A stretch of DNA of 64,000 nucleotides from Mediannikoviicoccus sp037890055 (GCA_037890055.1 JBBKBD010000003.1), one strand, 5' to 3'; counted from the stretch's first letter, positions 8,599 through 17,744 are shown. A program made the numbers and translations. The notes: generated by a model not told the origin, from the letters alone.

Positions 8599-9588
8599 AT
8601 GAGAAAAATTGAAGATTTAAACAATCTTATAGGAAACACTCCTATGGTTCAAATAGATTTCACATATAAGGGCGAAGTTAAAAAAATATTTGCAAAGGCG
8701 GAGTACTTCAACCTTTCTGGAAGTGTAAAAGATAGAATGGCCTACCATGTACTTAGGCTTGCCTATGAAAAGGGTGACATTAAACCTGGAGATACAATAG
8801 TTGAAGCAACCAGCGGCAATACCGGCATTGCCTTTTGTGCCATTGGTGCATATTTAAATCATCCCGTTGTAATATTTATGCCAGACTGGATGAGTGACGA
8901 ACGAAAAAAACTTATTAGAAGCTTTGGTGCTAAAATAGTTGAAGTTTCTAAAGAAGAAGGTGGATTTACCGGCTCTATAGAAATGGCAGAAGAAATGGCG
9001 AAGGCTGACGGAGTTTATCTTCCACGACAATTTGAAAATGAAGACAACTCTACTGGACAATACATTAGTCTTGGTAGAGAGATTGTAGATAATTTAAAAG
9101 AAATTGGTCTTGTAGCTGACGGTTTTGTAGCAGGGGTTGGTACAGGTGGTACCGTTATGGGTGTAGGCAAGGCAATTAGGGAAGCAAATCCAAATGCGAA
9201 AGTATTTCCACTGGAACCACTAGAGTCCCCTACCCTTGAAACCGGCGGCAAAAAAATTGGAAGCCATAGAATTGCAGGAATAAGTGATGAATTTATTCCA
9301 GATTTATGTAAATTAGATGAGCTTGATGATATAATTTCTGCATCTGATGGAGACTCCATACTAATGGCACAAAAACTTGCTAAGGCAGGTCTTGGTGTGG
9401 GAATTTCTTCAGGGGCAAACTTTATTGGCGCAATTAAAGCCATGGAAAAAGGTTGCAGCGTAGTTGCAACGGTCTTCCCCGACGACAATAAAAAATATTT
9501 ATCCACAGACCTTATGGAAGATGAACCTGTAAAAGATTATCATTTGTCAAAAGATGTAGAAATATTAGGATTCAAAGTAATACGATAA
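8599..9588 (+). CDS. cysK: PLP-dependent cysteine synthase family protein, 329 aa
   Basis: Fold-type II PLP enzyme expected to make L-cysteine from O-acetylserine (or a similar activated serine) and sulfide in the cytoplasm. The PLP lysine is K44 in NLSGSVKDRMA; the substrate loop is EATSGNTGIAF (about 74-84), and the phosphate-binding GTGGT lies near residue 180. Length matches CysK (about 310-330 aa). The distinction from cystathionine beta-synthase-like or O-phosphoserine-using relatives cannot be made by eye. RBS is an unusual G-run (AAAGGGGG). Its promoter and a terminator at 9598-9636 make it a single-gene unit. Confidence 0.85.
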   Translation: MRKIEDLNNLIGNTPMVQIDFTYKGEVKKIFAKAEYFNLSGSVKDRMAYHVLRLAYEKGDIKPGDTIVEATSGNTGIAFCAIGAYLNHPVVIFMPDWMSDERKKLIRSFGAKIVEVSKEEGGFTGSIEMAEEMAKADGVYLPRQFENEDNSTGQYISLGREIVDNLKEIGLVADGFVAGVGTGGTVMGVGKAIREANPNAKVFPLEPLESPTLETGGKKIGSHRIAGISDEFIPDLCKLDELDDIISASDGDSILMAQKLAKAGLGVGISSGANFIGAIKAMEKGCSVVATVFPDDNKKYLSTDLMEDEPVKDYHLSKDVEILGFKVIR

Positions 9589-9597
9589 ATATACTTG

Positions 9598-9636
9598 CCT
9601 CTTGATTGGTTAAAACTAATTAAGAGGTTTTCTTTT
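9598..9636 (+). terminator. Rho-independent terminator after cysteine synthase
   Basis: CCTCTTgATTgGTT pairs with AAcTAATtAAGAGG (9598-9627), followed by TTTTCTTTTT. Confidence 0.8.
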
Positions 9637-9692
9637 TATCATATAGTCTTTTACTTTAAACTAGAGTATAATCTAATCAATAAGGAGAAGCC

Positions 9693-10700
9693 ATGGACGA
9701 AAAAAGAAAACTCAAATTTATTTTTTATGCATTTGCACTTCTACTTGTTATTGGTGTAATAGGTTATAAAATCCTGTTAAAAGTAGACTTTGTAGATGCA
9801 CTATACATGACAGTCATAACTATATCCACTGTAGGTTTTGGTGAAATTGGTACCACCAGCAACCTATCGGAAATATTTTCCGTGTTTATGATATTTTTAG
9901 GAGTTGGTGTAGTTGGATATGCCTTTACAACGGTGGTTGCCATGTTTGTTGAAGGTAAGGTTGTAGATTTATGGAAGGGAAGTAAGATGGACAAAAAAAT
10001 TTCTGCTTTGAATAATCACTACATAATCTGTGGTTCTGGAGAGTTGGCAGAGGTAATCATAAATAAATTTATTAGTGAAAATTTGGATTTTGTCGTTATC
10101 ACTGACAATCGTGACGACCTGGACGACTATAGCCACCACAATATTTTGGTTGTAGAAGGTCATTCCACTGAAGAAAGTATTTTGGAGCATGCGGGAATCG
10201 AAAGGGCCAAGGGCCTTATTGCAACTTTGGATAACGAAGTAGATAATATTGTAACGGTGCTTACTGCAAGAGATTTGAATAAAGAAATATATATTATTGC
10301 AAATGCCATTACTAAGTCTGGAAGTGAAAAATTATTAAAGGTTGGCGCAAACAAAACTCTATCTGCCACAGAAATAAGTGGCAAGAGGATGGCCTCACTA
10401 ATGATAAAACCAAATATTATTTCATTCCTAGATGTATTTACAAGGGTTGGCGAAGTGGAGCTGGACCTTGAAGAGGTTGTGGTTATGAACAGCTCTTACT
10501 TGGAAAACAAAAATTTAATTGAAGCACAAATACCTAAGAAGACTGGACTTATTGTCCTAGCAATAAAAAAGATTGAAGACGGAAAGATGCTCTTCAACCC
10601 TCCAGGGGATTACACTTTTAAAATCGGCGATGTGCTAATTGTACTGGGAAGGGAAGAACAAGTTGATAAGTTAAGGCACTTAGGTGATGAAATAAAATAA
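9693..10700 (+). CDS. Potassium channel with RCK (TrkA-N/TrkA-C) domains, 335 aa
   Basis: Two-TM K+ channel: TM1 at about residues 8-27, pore helix and selectivity filter TVGFG at residues 46-50, TM2 at about 60-84, then a cytoplasmic RCK_N Rossmann domain (YIICGSGELAEVI, starting near 109) and an RCK_C domain (about 250-330). The nucleotide loop GSGELA is a variant of the usual GxGxxG. Architecture matches MthK/Kch-type ligand-gated channels for K+ homeostasis. Promoter -10 TATAAT at 9667-9672; RBS AAGGAGA. It is monocistronic, ending in a terminator shared with the convergent hydrolase gene. Confidence 0.92.
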   Translation: MDEKRKLKFIFYAFALLLVIGVIGYKILLKVDFVDALYMTVITISTVGFGEIGTTSNLSEIFSVFMIFLGVGVVGYAFTTVVAMFVEGKVVDLWKGSKMDKKISALNNHYIICGSGELAEVIINKFISENLDFVVITDNRDDLDDYSHHNILVVEGHSTEESILEHAGIERAKGLIATLDNEVDNIVTVLTARDLNKEIYIIANAITKSGSEKLLKVGANKTLSATEISGKRMASLMIKPNIISFLDVFTRVGEVELDLEEVVVMNSSYLENKNLIEAQIPKKTGLIVLAIKKIEDGKMLFNPPGDYTFKIGDVLIVLGREEQVDKLRHLGDEIK

Positions 10701-10718
10701 GGCTATCGTAAGATAGCC
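10701..10718. terminator. Bidirectional terminator between convergent genes
   Basis: GGCTATC-GTAA-GATAGCC hairpin directly after the channel stop codon, with T-rich sequence on both sides, serving the plus-strand channel gene and the minus-strand hydrolase gene. Confidence 0.75.
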
Positions 10719-10727
10719 TCTTTATAT

Positions 10728-11642
10728 CTACAAAAATTTTTCTCTTATTATTTTTGACATTTCCATAAAGTTTTCCCTAAAGATGTAGTGACTTCCACTC
10801 ATTAAATATATTTCTCCGTAGTTTTGATCAATGGCATTTTTAGTTTCGATATATCGCCAGTCCTTATCCTTGTCCTCTTTCTTTGTTAGGAAAAATATTT
10901 TTTCTGTCTGTTTTGGATAATGTAAATCCTTTATTTTATTCCAGTTATTTGCAAAGTTTCGTCCCTCATTTAAATTGTCATCATTTGCAAAGTCTCTATA
11001 TAGCCTATACCTTATTTGCGCTTTTATTTCATCACTATAATAATCATTATCCGCCATAAACCACTTTGGATTTATCCACGATAGAGCTCTTATTAGGCCA
11101 AGCTTGTTGGACCATTTTCTAAGGATTGGAAGAAAAGTGTTGCCAGTGTACTCCAATTGATGTGGCACCGACGTATCCATTCCAATAAACCCTGCCACTT
11201 CATCATGATATTTGTTAAGATAGTAAATTGAATACACCCCGGAGATTGAATGGGAACATAAAATATAGTTCTTATATCCAAGCTTTTGAATAACTTCATG
11301 TAGCTCTTCAGTAATGTTTTCCACAGTTCTAGGTGCACCAATAACATCCGAGTCACCATATCCAAATGGTTCAATTGCAATAACATGAAAATCTTTTGAA
11401 AGTTCATCAATTAGAGGCGAAAAGTCAAGGCCCGGTGCTGTGGTTCCATATCCTGGATCGATGATTATAACCTTTTTATCCTTTGGACCCTTTTCAACAA
11501 TATTTATTTTTTTGCCCCTTATTTCAATCTTTTCTCCATAGTCTATAATCTTATCCCTTTCCTTTAAAAGCATATACTTATTAATTGAAAAAGTAATAAG
11601 TAGAAAGACAAATAACACCGATATAATTTTAAAAAATTTCAT
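10728..11642 (-). CDS. Membrane-anchored alpha/beta hydrolase, 304 aa
   Basis: Alpha/beta-hydrolase fold with an N-terminal TM segment (about residues 3-20). The nucleophile elbow is CSHSISG (Ser in HSIS, in place of the canonical GxSxG), the oxyanion region DPGYGTTAPG, and the likely catalytic His sits in GSHYIF near the C-terminus. An open frame continues 31 codons upstream into the NuoE-like gene, but the ATG at 11642 has a GATGAGG ribosome site and gives a sensible signal-anchor, so I take that start. It lies 28 bp after the NuoE-like gene. Substrate unknown. Confidence 0.85.
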   Translation of the reverse strand: MKFFKIISVLFVFLLITFSINKYMLLKERDKIIDYGEKIEIRGKKINIVEKGPKDKKVIIIDPGYGTTAPGLDFSPLIDELSKDFHVIAIEPFGYGDSDVIGAPRTVENITEELHEVIQKLGYKNYILCSHSISGVYSIYYLNKYHDEVAGFIGMDTSVPHQLEYTGNTFLPILRKWSNKLGLIRALSWINPKWFMADNDYYSDEIKAQIRYRLYRDFANDDNLNEGRNFANNWNKIKDLHYPKQTEKIFFLTKKEDKDKDWRYIETKNAIDQNYGEIYLMSGSHYIFRENFMEMSKIIREKFL

Positions 11643-11670
11643 AACCTCATCCGATTCTTCCATAGCAATG

Positions 11671-12150
11671 CTATTTAATTTGGTCGAGTATCTCTTTTGT
11701 CTTTTCCACATCCATATTATGGTGGAATTTTCCATTTATCATAATATTCGGCCCATCTTTACACTTTTTAAAACAATTTTGTGCTCTAAGTCTAATGCGG
11801 CCATCTTTAGAAGTATCATTAAAATCCATTCCAAGTATACTCTTAACAGTTTTTAAAACTTCCATGGAGCCATTCTTGGCACATCTAGGTCCAGTGCAAC
11901 AAATAATTTCATACTCAACCTTTGACTCCTTAATGGATGGCATAAACTTGATTATGGTCTTGATGATTTTTTCATCTAAACCAAAGGCTTTGGCAATTTG
12001 TTTTTGATGACTAATGGACACATATCCAAAATCACCTTGGCAACTTCTAATTGAGACCTTCGCTCCCTCTTGACTGCCTTTGCCAAAACTTAAAACAGTT
12101 TCTTCCAGTTTATCCCTAAATATAAGTTCGTCACTACTAGCTTCACACAT
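11671..12150 (-). CDS. NuoE-like thioredoxin-fold 2Fe-2S protein, 159 aa
   Basis: Resembles the 24-kDa subunit (NuoE/HymA/HndA type) of complex I and of NAD-linked hydrogenases. The N-terminal helical bundle (SISHQKQIAKAFGLDEKII) precedes a thioredoxin-like domain whose four cluster cysteines fit the family pattern: C-x4-C in CTGPRC and C-x3-C in CFKKC. What is odd is the setting: no NuoF/NuoG or hydrogenase gene adjoins it, so it is an orphan electron carrier or adaptor. It probably shares its transcript with the hydrolase downstream. RBS GAGGGTG. Confidence 0.8.
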   Translation of the reverse strand: MCEASSDELIFRDKLEETVLSFGKGSQEGAKVSIRSCQGDFGYVSISHQKQIAKAFGLDEKIIKTIIKFMPSIKESKVEYEIICCTGPRCAKNGSMEVLKTVKSILGMDFNDTSKDGRIRLRAQNCFKKCKDGPNIMINGKFHHNMDVEKTKEILDQIK

Positions 12151-12215
12151 ACTATCACCCTCTATTATTATACTTTCTTTATACCCAAAAAGGATTAATT
12201 ATCTGCAATAAAAAA

Positions 12216-12233
12216 ACCACCCCGAAGGGTGAT
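12216..12233 (-). terminator. Terminator of the TraX-like gene
   Basis: Minus strand: ATCACCC-TTCG-GGGTGGT hairpin followed by seven T (A-run 12210-12216), just after the TraX-like stop codon. Confidence 0.85.
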
Positions 12234-12236
12234 CTC

Positions 12237-12968
12237 TTAAAGATTAAAATATATTCTTATTAGTCCAAGTATCAACATGTGCACTGGATAGAATAAATAA
12301 TTTAACCATTTGTACTGTTTTCCTCTTTCGCCATTGTAGGTAAGGGTCATACCAAAACCTAAAAATGAATAGAGTTCTTTTAATACTGAAAGATATCCAA
12401 GGCCTGCTCCAAGTAGTGGCTTGTCGTAGAAAATATAGTAAATGTATGCAATGACTATGGCGTGGTAGTCGTAGTCAAGACTTAGTTCCATGGATATAAA
12501 TCCAAAGATTACAACGATTATTATTGATACAATATACCATAACACCTTGTTTTTAATTTTGTCCTTGATGCTGTCAATAATCCAAATTGTTAGTAGGCAA
12601 AGAGCCAAAGTAAACATAATGTTATTCCAATCAGGTTGATAAATTGTTTTTGACGTAAAGATGTCAAAAGGTATTTCAGTTATAAAACCGAAAATCAAAA
12701 GAGTTAAAAAGTATTTCTTTCTATTTCTCGTCTTAAAAAAACCTTCTACTACAAAAAATATAAATAATGGAAACGCAATTCTACCTAAAATTGAAAACAG
12801 ATTGGATAGATGAAGTAAAAATCCCTTTCCATCTAGAAAAGGCGTTATCAAACTATTGTTTACATGATCTATAAGCATAGATAAAAATGCTATATACTTT
12901 AGCTGTGCTCCATTTAAAACTTGGAACTTCTTTAGTTTTTCATTTTCAAATCTTTTATTTGTATCCAT
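12237..12968 (-). CDS. TraX-family polytopic membrane protein, 243 aa
   Basis: About seven TM segments. Family hallmarks of TraX (PF05857) are visible: LKYIAFLSMLIDHV near the N-terminus, LGRIAFPLFIFFVVEGF, and RKKYFLTLLIFGFITEIPFD followed by NIMFTLALCL. TraX N-acetylates F pilin in conjugative plasmids, but in Firmicutes these genes are mostly chromosomal and are thought to be acyltransferase-like enzymes acting on the cell surface. There are no conjugation genes nearby. RBS AGGAGGAATT; single-gene unit with own terminator. Confidence 0.85.
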   Translation of the reverse strand: MDTNKRFENEKLKKFQVLNGAQLKYIAFLSMLIDHVNNSLITPFLDGKGFLLHLSNLFSILGRIAFPLFIFFVVEGFFKTRNRKKYFLTLLIFGFITEIPFDIFTSKTIYQPDWNNIMFTLALCLLTIWIIDSIKDKIKNKVLWYIVSIIIVVIFGFISMELSLDYDYHAIVIAYIYYIFYDKPLLGAGLGYLSVLKELYSFLGFGMTLTYNGERGKQYKWLNYLFYPVHMLILGLIRIYFNL

Positions 12969-13091
12969 AATTCCTCCTATAAAAACATTTTTAAATTTTA
13001 GCAGCTGCTATGAATTTTGTCAATAAATAATATTTATAAAACAATTTATGACGTATGCATTGATGTGGTCTTAAATTAAACAGCTAAAGCA

Positions 13092-13126
13092 AAGTGGACT
13101 GAACTTCTTTACGAAGTCAGTCCACT
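13092..13126 (-). terminator. Long hairpin after FtsX-like gene, near-copy of the one at 16239
   Basis: AAGTGGACTGA-ACTTC-TTTAC-GAAGT-CAGTCCACTT forms a roughly 15-bp stem just downstream of the permease stop codon. The core GAACTTCTTTACGAAGTC and the following AGTCCA recur at 16239-16267. It most likely terminates the ABC operon; the near-identity of the two copies suggests duplication of a hairpin unit on both sides of the ABC genes. Confidence 0.65.
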
Positions 13127-13129
13127 TTT

Positions 13130-15373
13130 TTATCCGTTTATTATTTTTAATTCCTTAACCATATTTAGCCTTGATATTTTAACCTTCTCTACTAGATGAA
13201 CCAATATAAATGTTACAATGCTAAGTACATAGGCCAATATAAATATTGATTTTGGAACTGGTATATCAAAATATGCATCAAATTTTTCCATGGCTATAAA
13301 TAGCATATATTTTATGAGCTTGTCCAAAATAGGTATTAAAATTATCTGATACACTATTAGTATTAAGAATATGGTATTTATATAAACTTTTGAAATTTCT
13401 CTGTCTTTAAATCCAAAAATTTTAAGATATGTTATATTAACCCTTGACTTATCAATTATTAAGGATGAAATCATTGAGGTTAGTATAAAATAAAATGTTA
13501 AGGAGACTACTATTAACATGGTAAATACAACTCCAAAGGAGTCTAGGAAATGGTCCATAAATTTTGACATTTCATTTTTGTTTAATTCAGTAATTAGATT
13601 GTCTTTTGAAATGTCTAACTTTTTATCTGACATGTAACTATTAAAATAATCTTTGTCTCTTTCTATTATTTTGTTTAAAGATTCTCTACTTGTAAATATT
13701 TGAAACAAACTATTGTCCTTGTCTATGTCTTTTATCTTTAATTTTTTTATCTTACTGTTGTAGCTTTCCCTTATTCTAAATGTGTCTGATTTTTCTAAAC
13801 TAAATCTTTTTGAAAATCCAGAAGAAACTATAACTTCATCTTCTTTTAAATCTTCTACGTTTAGATTTTTGTATTTGCTATTTTTATCTACTCCATAGAA
13901 TTGAATTTCTTTGTTTTCACTATCAACCAATTCCGCATTTACCACTGTGGCAATATCTGCGTTCACCTCTTTATTTTCCCTTTGCTTTACAAAATAGATA
14001 TGATTATACTTCATCTCATTTTGCATATTTTTAGCATAATTTTTGAATACGGGCTTTGCAGAAAGTGAAAATACTAAAATTAAATTTGCTAAAAATACTC
14101 CAAATAAAAGAGCTACAAAATTTAACTTATTAGAAAATATAATTCTCGTTTTAAATTTCCTTAAAAACGAAATGTTTTTCAGTTTTAGTCTTGTATTCCT
14201 CTTGGTCTTTTTTAAATTTTTTCTTAAAAAATTTACAGGACTAAATTGTAAGCATCTGCTAATTACAACATAATTTATTACCAAATAGATTATTATTGGT
14301 AAAAAAGATGTAATGACAAATGAACGGGCAGAAAAGGTCACTTCAAATTTCGGTAGGTCATAGGATGCATAATAAAGGGCTGCATATTTTTTATACAGAT
14401 AAGTATATGAAATTATATTTCCCACTACCGATGATATAATGGCGATAAAAAGTGGCATTGCCATGTAATTAAGCAAAAGCTCTTTTTTTCTATATCCAGA
14501 CGCAAGTAGGGTTCCAATTATTGGAGCTTCCTCTTCTATCAAGCTCTTTATTTGCACCGCACTTATGAATGCAATTGCAATAAAAAGGAGTATTGATGTC
14601 AAGGTCATAGTTGGAACATCCCCTCCCATATCATCAATGATAAAGGTTATACGTTTGTTATCAAACCTTGTAACGCCATCAATCATCAAGTTTTCTTTGT
14701 TTACAACTTTTGAAATATCCTTTAGTTTTTCCTTCGCTTCTCTTTCGTTTAAATCGTCTTCAGTATGATAAGAGTAATTATATGTTATCTTTTCATTGGA
14801 AAATTTTTTAAATCCTGAATCGCTTAAAAGGCAAACTCCAAAATGGCCAGTATCCATAACAAGATCATCTCTGTTCTTTAGCAGTGACGAATAGTCTGGC
14901 AATGAAAATAGACCTGTAATTTTAAATCTTTTATTTCCTATTTTAAGAATATCTTCTAACTTTAAATGATTTGCCCTTGCATAGTTTGCAGAAATTGCAA
15001 TTTCGTCTTCAGAGTTTGCAAGTCGACCTTCATAAATTTGAGCTTCATTTATATGTTTTCTATTTTTAAAAACTCTTAAGCTTTTCTTGTCTTTTACATC
15101 AGCTTCAAAATAAAAATTATCGTATAGTTTTAAAGACAAATCTTCTATTTTTTCCTTTAAATCATCTGACAATTCATAAATAGTTGTGAAGTTTCCGTCT
15201 TCAACCTTGCCCTTTTCAATTTGACTGTAATAAAGATTTTTAACAGACTCTTGAGATATGAAAAAAGAGGATGCAAACACAACTATAAATACCAGTGAAA
15301 TAAAAATTGGAATAACTTTGAAAGGCTTTGATTTTATCTGTCTATAAACTCTCTTATTAATAGGATTTTTCAT
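13130..15373 (-). CDS. FtsX-like ABC transporter permease, 747 aa
   Basis: Large permease of the MacB/FtsX-like type: TM1 at about residues 18-35, a long extracytoplasmic domain (about 40-235), TM group at about 255-375, a fifth TM near 425, a second extracytoplasmic domain and a final TM trio from about 600 to 735. FtsX-like domains occur before each end of the two halves. It starts directly at the stop of the partner ATPase gene (TAAATG junction). Such pairs export peptides or lipoproteins or sense antimicrobial peptides mechanically. Confidence 0.88.
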   Translation of the reverse strand: MKNPINKRVYRQIKSKPFKVIPIFISLVFIVVFASSFFISQESVKNLYYSQIEKGKVEDGNFTTIYELSDDLKEKIEDLSLKLYDNFYFEADVKDKKSLRVFKNRKHINEAQIYEGRLANSEDEIAISANYARANHLKLEDILKIGNKRFKITGLFSLPDYSSLLKNRDDLVMDTGHFGVCLLSDSGFKKFSNEKITYNYSYHTEDDLNEREAKEKLKDISKVVNKENLMIDGVTRFDNKRITFIIDDMGGDVPTMTLTSILLFIAIAFISAVQIKSLIEEEAPIIGTLLASGYRKKELLLNYMAMPLFIAIISSVVGNIISYTYLYKKYAALYYASYDLPKFEVTFSARSFVITSFLPIIIYLVINYVVISRCLQFSPVNFLRKNLKKTKRNTRLKLKNISFLRKFKTRIIFSNKLNFVALLFGVFLANLILVFSLSAKPVFKNYAKNMQNEMKYNHIYFVKQRENKEVNADIATVVNAELVDSENKEIQFYGVDKNSKYKNLNVEDLKEDEVIVSSGFSKRFSLEKSDTFRIRESYNSKIKKLKIKDIDKDNSLFQIFTSRESLNKIIERDKDYFNSYMSDKKLDISKDNLITELNKNEMSKFMDHFLDSFGVVFTMLIVVSLTFYFILTSMISSLIIDKSRVNITYLKIFGFKDREISKVYINTIFLILIVYQIILIPILDKLIKYMLFIAMEKFDAYFDIPVPKSIFILAYVLSIVTFILVHLVEKVKISRLNMVKELKIING

Positions 15374-16069
15374 TTACCATACCACTTCCTTTGCGGAAAG
15401 CTTATTAGTATTAACTTCAAAGCTCTTTATCTTTCCATTATGCAAAGATAAAATTAAATCACACATTTTTGCAATTTGAACATTGTGAGTGGCTATAATT
15501 ACAGTGGATTCATAATCCCTATTAAGTTGTTCTATTATCCTTAAAACATCCTTTGCGCTGTCATAGTCCAAGGCGCCAGTAGGTTCGTCACAAATTAAAA
15601 GCCTTGGTCTTTTTATAATTGCCCTTGCTATTGATGTTCTTTGTGCCTGCCCTCCTGAAATTTCATTGGGATATTTATATTTATGCTCAGTAAGTCCAAG
15701 CTTATCAATTAAATCATTTATATCTACTGGATTTTTAGATAAAAATTTTCCAACCTCGATGTTTTCAAAGACATTTAAGTCGCTGATTAAGTTGTAAAAC
15801 TGAAAAATAAAACCTAAATACTCACGCCTATAATTTTCCAATTCTCTTTTTGACATCTTACTCAATTTGTTGTTGAATACATCAACCTCTCCACCATCAA
15901 TGTTTTCTATACCTCCTAAAATATTCAGAAGAGTTGATTTTCCTGACCCCGACGGACCAAGAACACAAATTATTTTTTTATCTTCAAACTCTAAATCAAT
16001 TCCTTTAAGAACTTCAATCCTTCCCTGTCCCGAACCATAACACTTATGTAAATTTGAAACCTTAATCAT
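15374..16069 (-). CDS. ABC transporter ATP-binding protein (LolD/MacB type), 231 aa
   Basis: Complete ABC ATPase: Walker A GPSGSGKST (about residues 37-45), Q-loop in FQFYNL, signature SGGQAQR, Walker B LLICDEPTGALD and switch His in ATHN. This is the MacB/LolD/SalX subfamily typical for FtsX-like permeases. A GTG three codons upstream is possible, but AAGGAAG is well spaced only for the ATG at 16069. First gene of a two-gene operon with the 747-aa permease; its promoter carries TGATAA repeats (16114-16183). Confidence 0.92.
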   Translation of the reverse strand: MIKVSNLHKCYGSGQGRIEVLKGIDLEFEDKKIICVLGPSGSGKSTLLNILGGIENIDGGEVDVFNNKLSKMSKRELENYRREYLGFIFQFYNLISDLNVFENIEVGKFLSKNPVDINDLIDKLGLTEHKYKYPNEISGGQAQRTSIARAIIKRPRLLICDEPTGALDYDSAKDVLRIIEQLNRDYESTVIIATHNVQIAKMCDLILSLHNGKIKSFEVNTNKLSAKEVVW

Positions 16070-16113
16070 AAAACTCACTTCCTTTTTAATACTTAATACA
16101 AGCTATATCCCAT

Positions 16114-16183
16114 TGATAACGGTTCTCCCTTTGAGTTAATTATACTCCTGCTGATAACCTTTATCAATACATTTCTGTGATAA
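16114..16183 (-). promoter_or_regulatory. Promoter of the ABC pair with TGATAA repeats
   Basis: Minus strand: -35 TTGATA (16167-16162), 17 bp, -10 TATAAT (16144-16139). TGATAA occurs at 16114-16119, 16152-16157 and 16178-16183. The middle one forms a palindrome with TTATCA (TGATAA-CCT-TTATCA, 16152-16166) that covers the -35. An operator is likely; the regulator is unknown. Confidence 0.6.
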
Positions 16184-16238
16184 AGTTCTAAAATAAACAA
16201 ATTGTAGTTCTTTCTTGAGGATAATAAAAAATAAAAAA

Positions 16239-16266
16239 GGACCGAACTTCTTTACGAAGTCAGTCC
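16239..16266 (-). terminator. Terminator after the 488-aa lipoprotein gene
   Basis: GGACcGA-ACTTC-TTTAC-GAAGT-CAGTCC hairpin followed on the minus strand by TTTTTTATTTTTT. Nearly identical to the hairpin at 13092-13126. Confidence 0.8.
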
Positions 16267-16277
16267 ATATTTTTATA

Positions 16278-17744
16278 CTATCCTCTGCCCATTAGGGAAA
16301 CTATTTTTTCGAAAATCGTATTTGAATACATTTCTTGCCTAGTTAACATATTCCAGTCCAATATGCTTTCAGCATTTATTATTTCATCTGGAAGCATTAC
16401 ACTTCCATCTTTTAAACTAATGCTTGGCGAAAATTCATATACATCGTCTTTATATCTCAAAGTTATTTTTGCATTTGGTGCTGTGTCACTTATGTTTTGA
16501 CATATTACAGTAGGACCAGTTAAAGAAATTTTTTCTAAAGTGTAGTTTGGTCTTTCCTTTAACTCTCCTCCATCTGAAATCTCCAGCTCTTTTAATGATA
16601 TGGTAGTGTTTTTAAACTTAGGGACTATAAGATAGTATTCTTCTCCCATAATTTCGTGTTTATATGTCTCTTCATTTTCTCTTATATTCAACAATAGAGA
16701 AGGGTCTTTATATTCGTAATACACTTCTTGCCAAGGATAGAGTTTTAATAAAATTTCTTTCAAACTAAATTCATCCATTGAAGATCCTAAGTATATCATA
16801 AATGCTTTTTTGTTTTCATCTTTAACATCTACGCCAAGTTCCCTTGCCATTTTTACATATTCATTTAAATAAGGAGAACTATTTATAGATTCTTTTCCAA
16901 GTTCTGTAGCTTCTGTAAACGTTCCAGCTTCTGTGTTCATGTATTGAGTATACAAAAACATAAGCCTTCCAACTTCGTCTACAAAAAATTTATTACCTTT
17001 ATCATTAGAAGTATCCCATAGATTATTTAAAGACAGTCCTTCCAAGTTTCCAATATTATATATAAATGAATCGTCCTCTACATTTCTATCGTAAGCTTCC
17101 TTATAGAGCTTGTAGTCATTTGAAATCCCCTCTTCCATTAGGGAAATTTTATCTTCACTTTTAATACCAAAATTTTCTAAGACTTTATCATCACTAAGTA
17201 GTTTTCCATCTGGAAGAGAAAAATTATATATTTTGTTTAGTTCCATGTCCGCTTCATTAATATCGGTGTATTGTATACGAACGCTTAAAATATTTTCATC
17301 TTGATAAACTGAAAATATTGAAAATATTCCTAGTACATCACTATTTGCCACATCTTGATAAGTTTCGTATGATTTTTTCAAACCATTTGCAAGTTCTTCT
17401 ATCTCTTTATTTGCCTTTTTTGCATCTTTTGAATCTAAAAGGATTTTTGGAATATGAAATCCATCTCTAGGTCCCTTGGCCTGGGCAAAATACTTTTCAT
17501 CCATAAATTCATTCCAAATCTCCCTATCCACAACGAGATTTGATAGCGAACCTTCTTTTGCTCCCTGTACAACTTCTAAATCTTTTTTTGAAGCTAAATT
17601 ATTTTCAGTTTCTTCTTGCTTAGTATTAATTTTCGAATTTATTTCACTACTTAAACCTTCTATCTTAGATGACTTGCAAGATGTTGTACAAAGGACAACA
17701 AATGCAAATATTAAAGTTAATTTTTTTAATCTTTTAATAGCCAT
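16278..17744 (-). CDS. Lipoprotein of unknown function, 488 aa
   Basis: The signal peptide ends in a lipobox-like CTTSC (residues about 19-23), so the mature protein is predicted to be anchored to the outer face of the membrane by Cys23. A charged, Gln/Glu/Lys-rich linker follows, then a large mixed alpha/beta body with no motif I recognise; a middle part (DILSVRIQYTD..., YNFSLPDGKLL...) is faintly like RsiV/DUF3298-type extracytoplasmic domains. RBS GGGAGG. Gene order puts it directly downstream of the TMEM43-like gene (53 bp), suggesting a role in the same envelope-related operon. Confidence 0.7.
   Translation of the reverse strand: MAIKRLKKLTLIFAFVVLCTTSCKSSKIEGLSSEINSKINTKQEETENNLASKKDLEVVQGAKEGSLSNLVVDREIWNEFMDEKYFAQAKGPRDGFHIPKILLDSKDAKKANKEIEELANGLKKSYETYQDVANSDVLGIFSIFSVYQDENILSVRIQYTDINEADMELNKIYNFSLPDGKLLSDDKVLENFGIKSEDKISLMEEGISNDYKLYKEAYDRNVEDDSFIYNIGNLEGLSLNNLWDTSNDKGNKFFVDEVGRLMFLYTQYMNTEAGTFTEATELGKESINSSPYLNEYVKMARELGVDVKDENKKAFMIYLGSSMDEFSLKEILLKLYPWQEVYYEYKDPSLLLNIRENEETYKHEIMGEEYYLIVPKFKNTTISLKELEISDGGELKERPNYTLEKISLTGPTVICQNISDTAPNAKITLRYKDDVYEFSPSISLKDGSVMLPDEIINAESILDWNMLTRQEMYSNTIFEKIVSLMGRG

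Noticed and set aside
9015..9506. 163-codon open frame antisense to the cysteine synthase gene
   Set aside because: It mirrors the coding frame of a clear enzyme gene, has no ribosome site and a low-complexity Pro/Ser/Ala composition typical of antisense frames.
12237..12968. TraX-like gene as a sign of a conjugative element
   Set aside because: No relaxase, coupling protein or type IV secretion gene in the window; chromosomal TraX homologues are common in Firmicutes.
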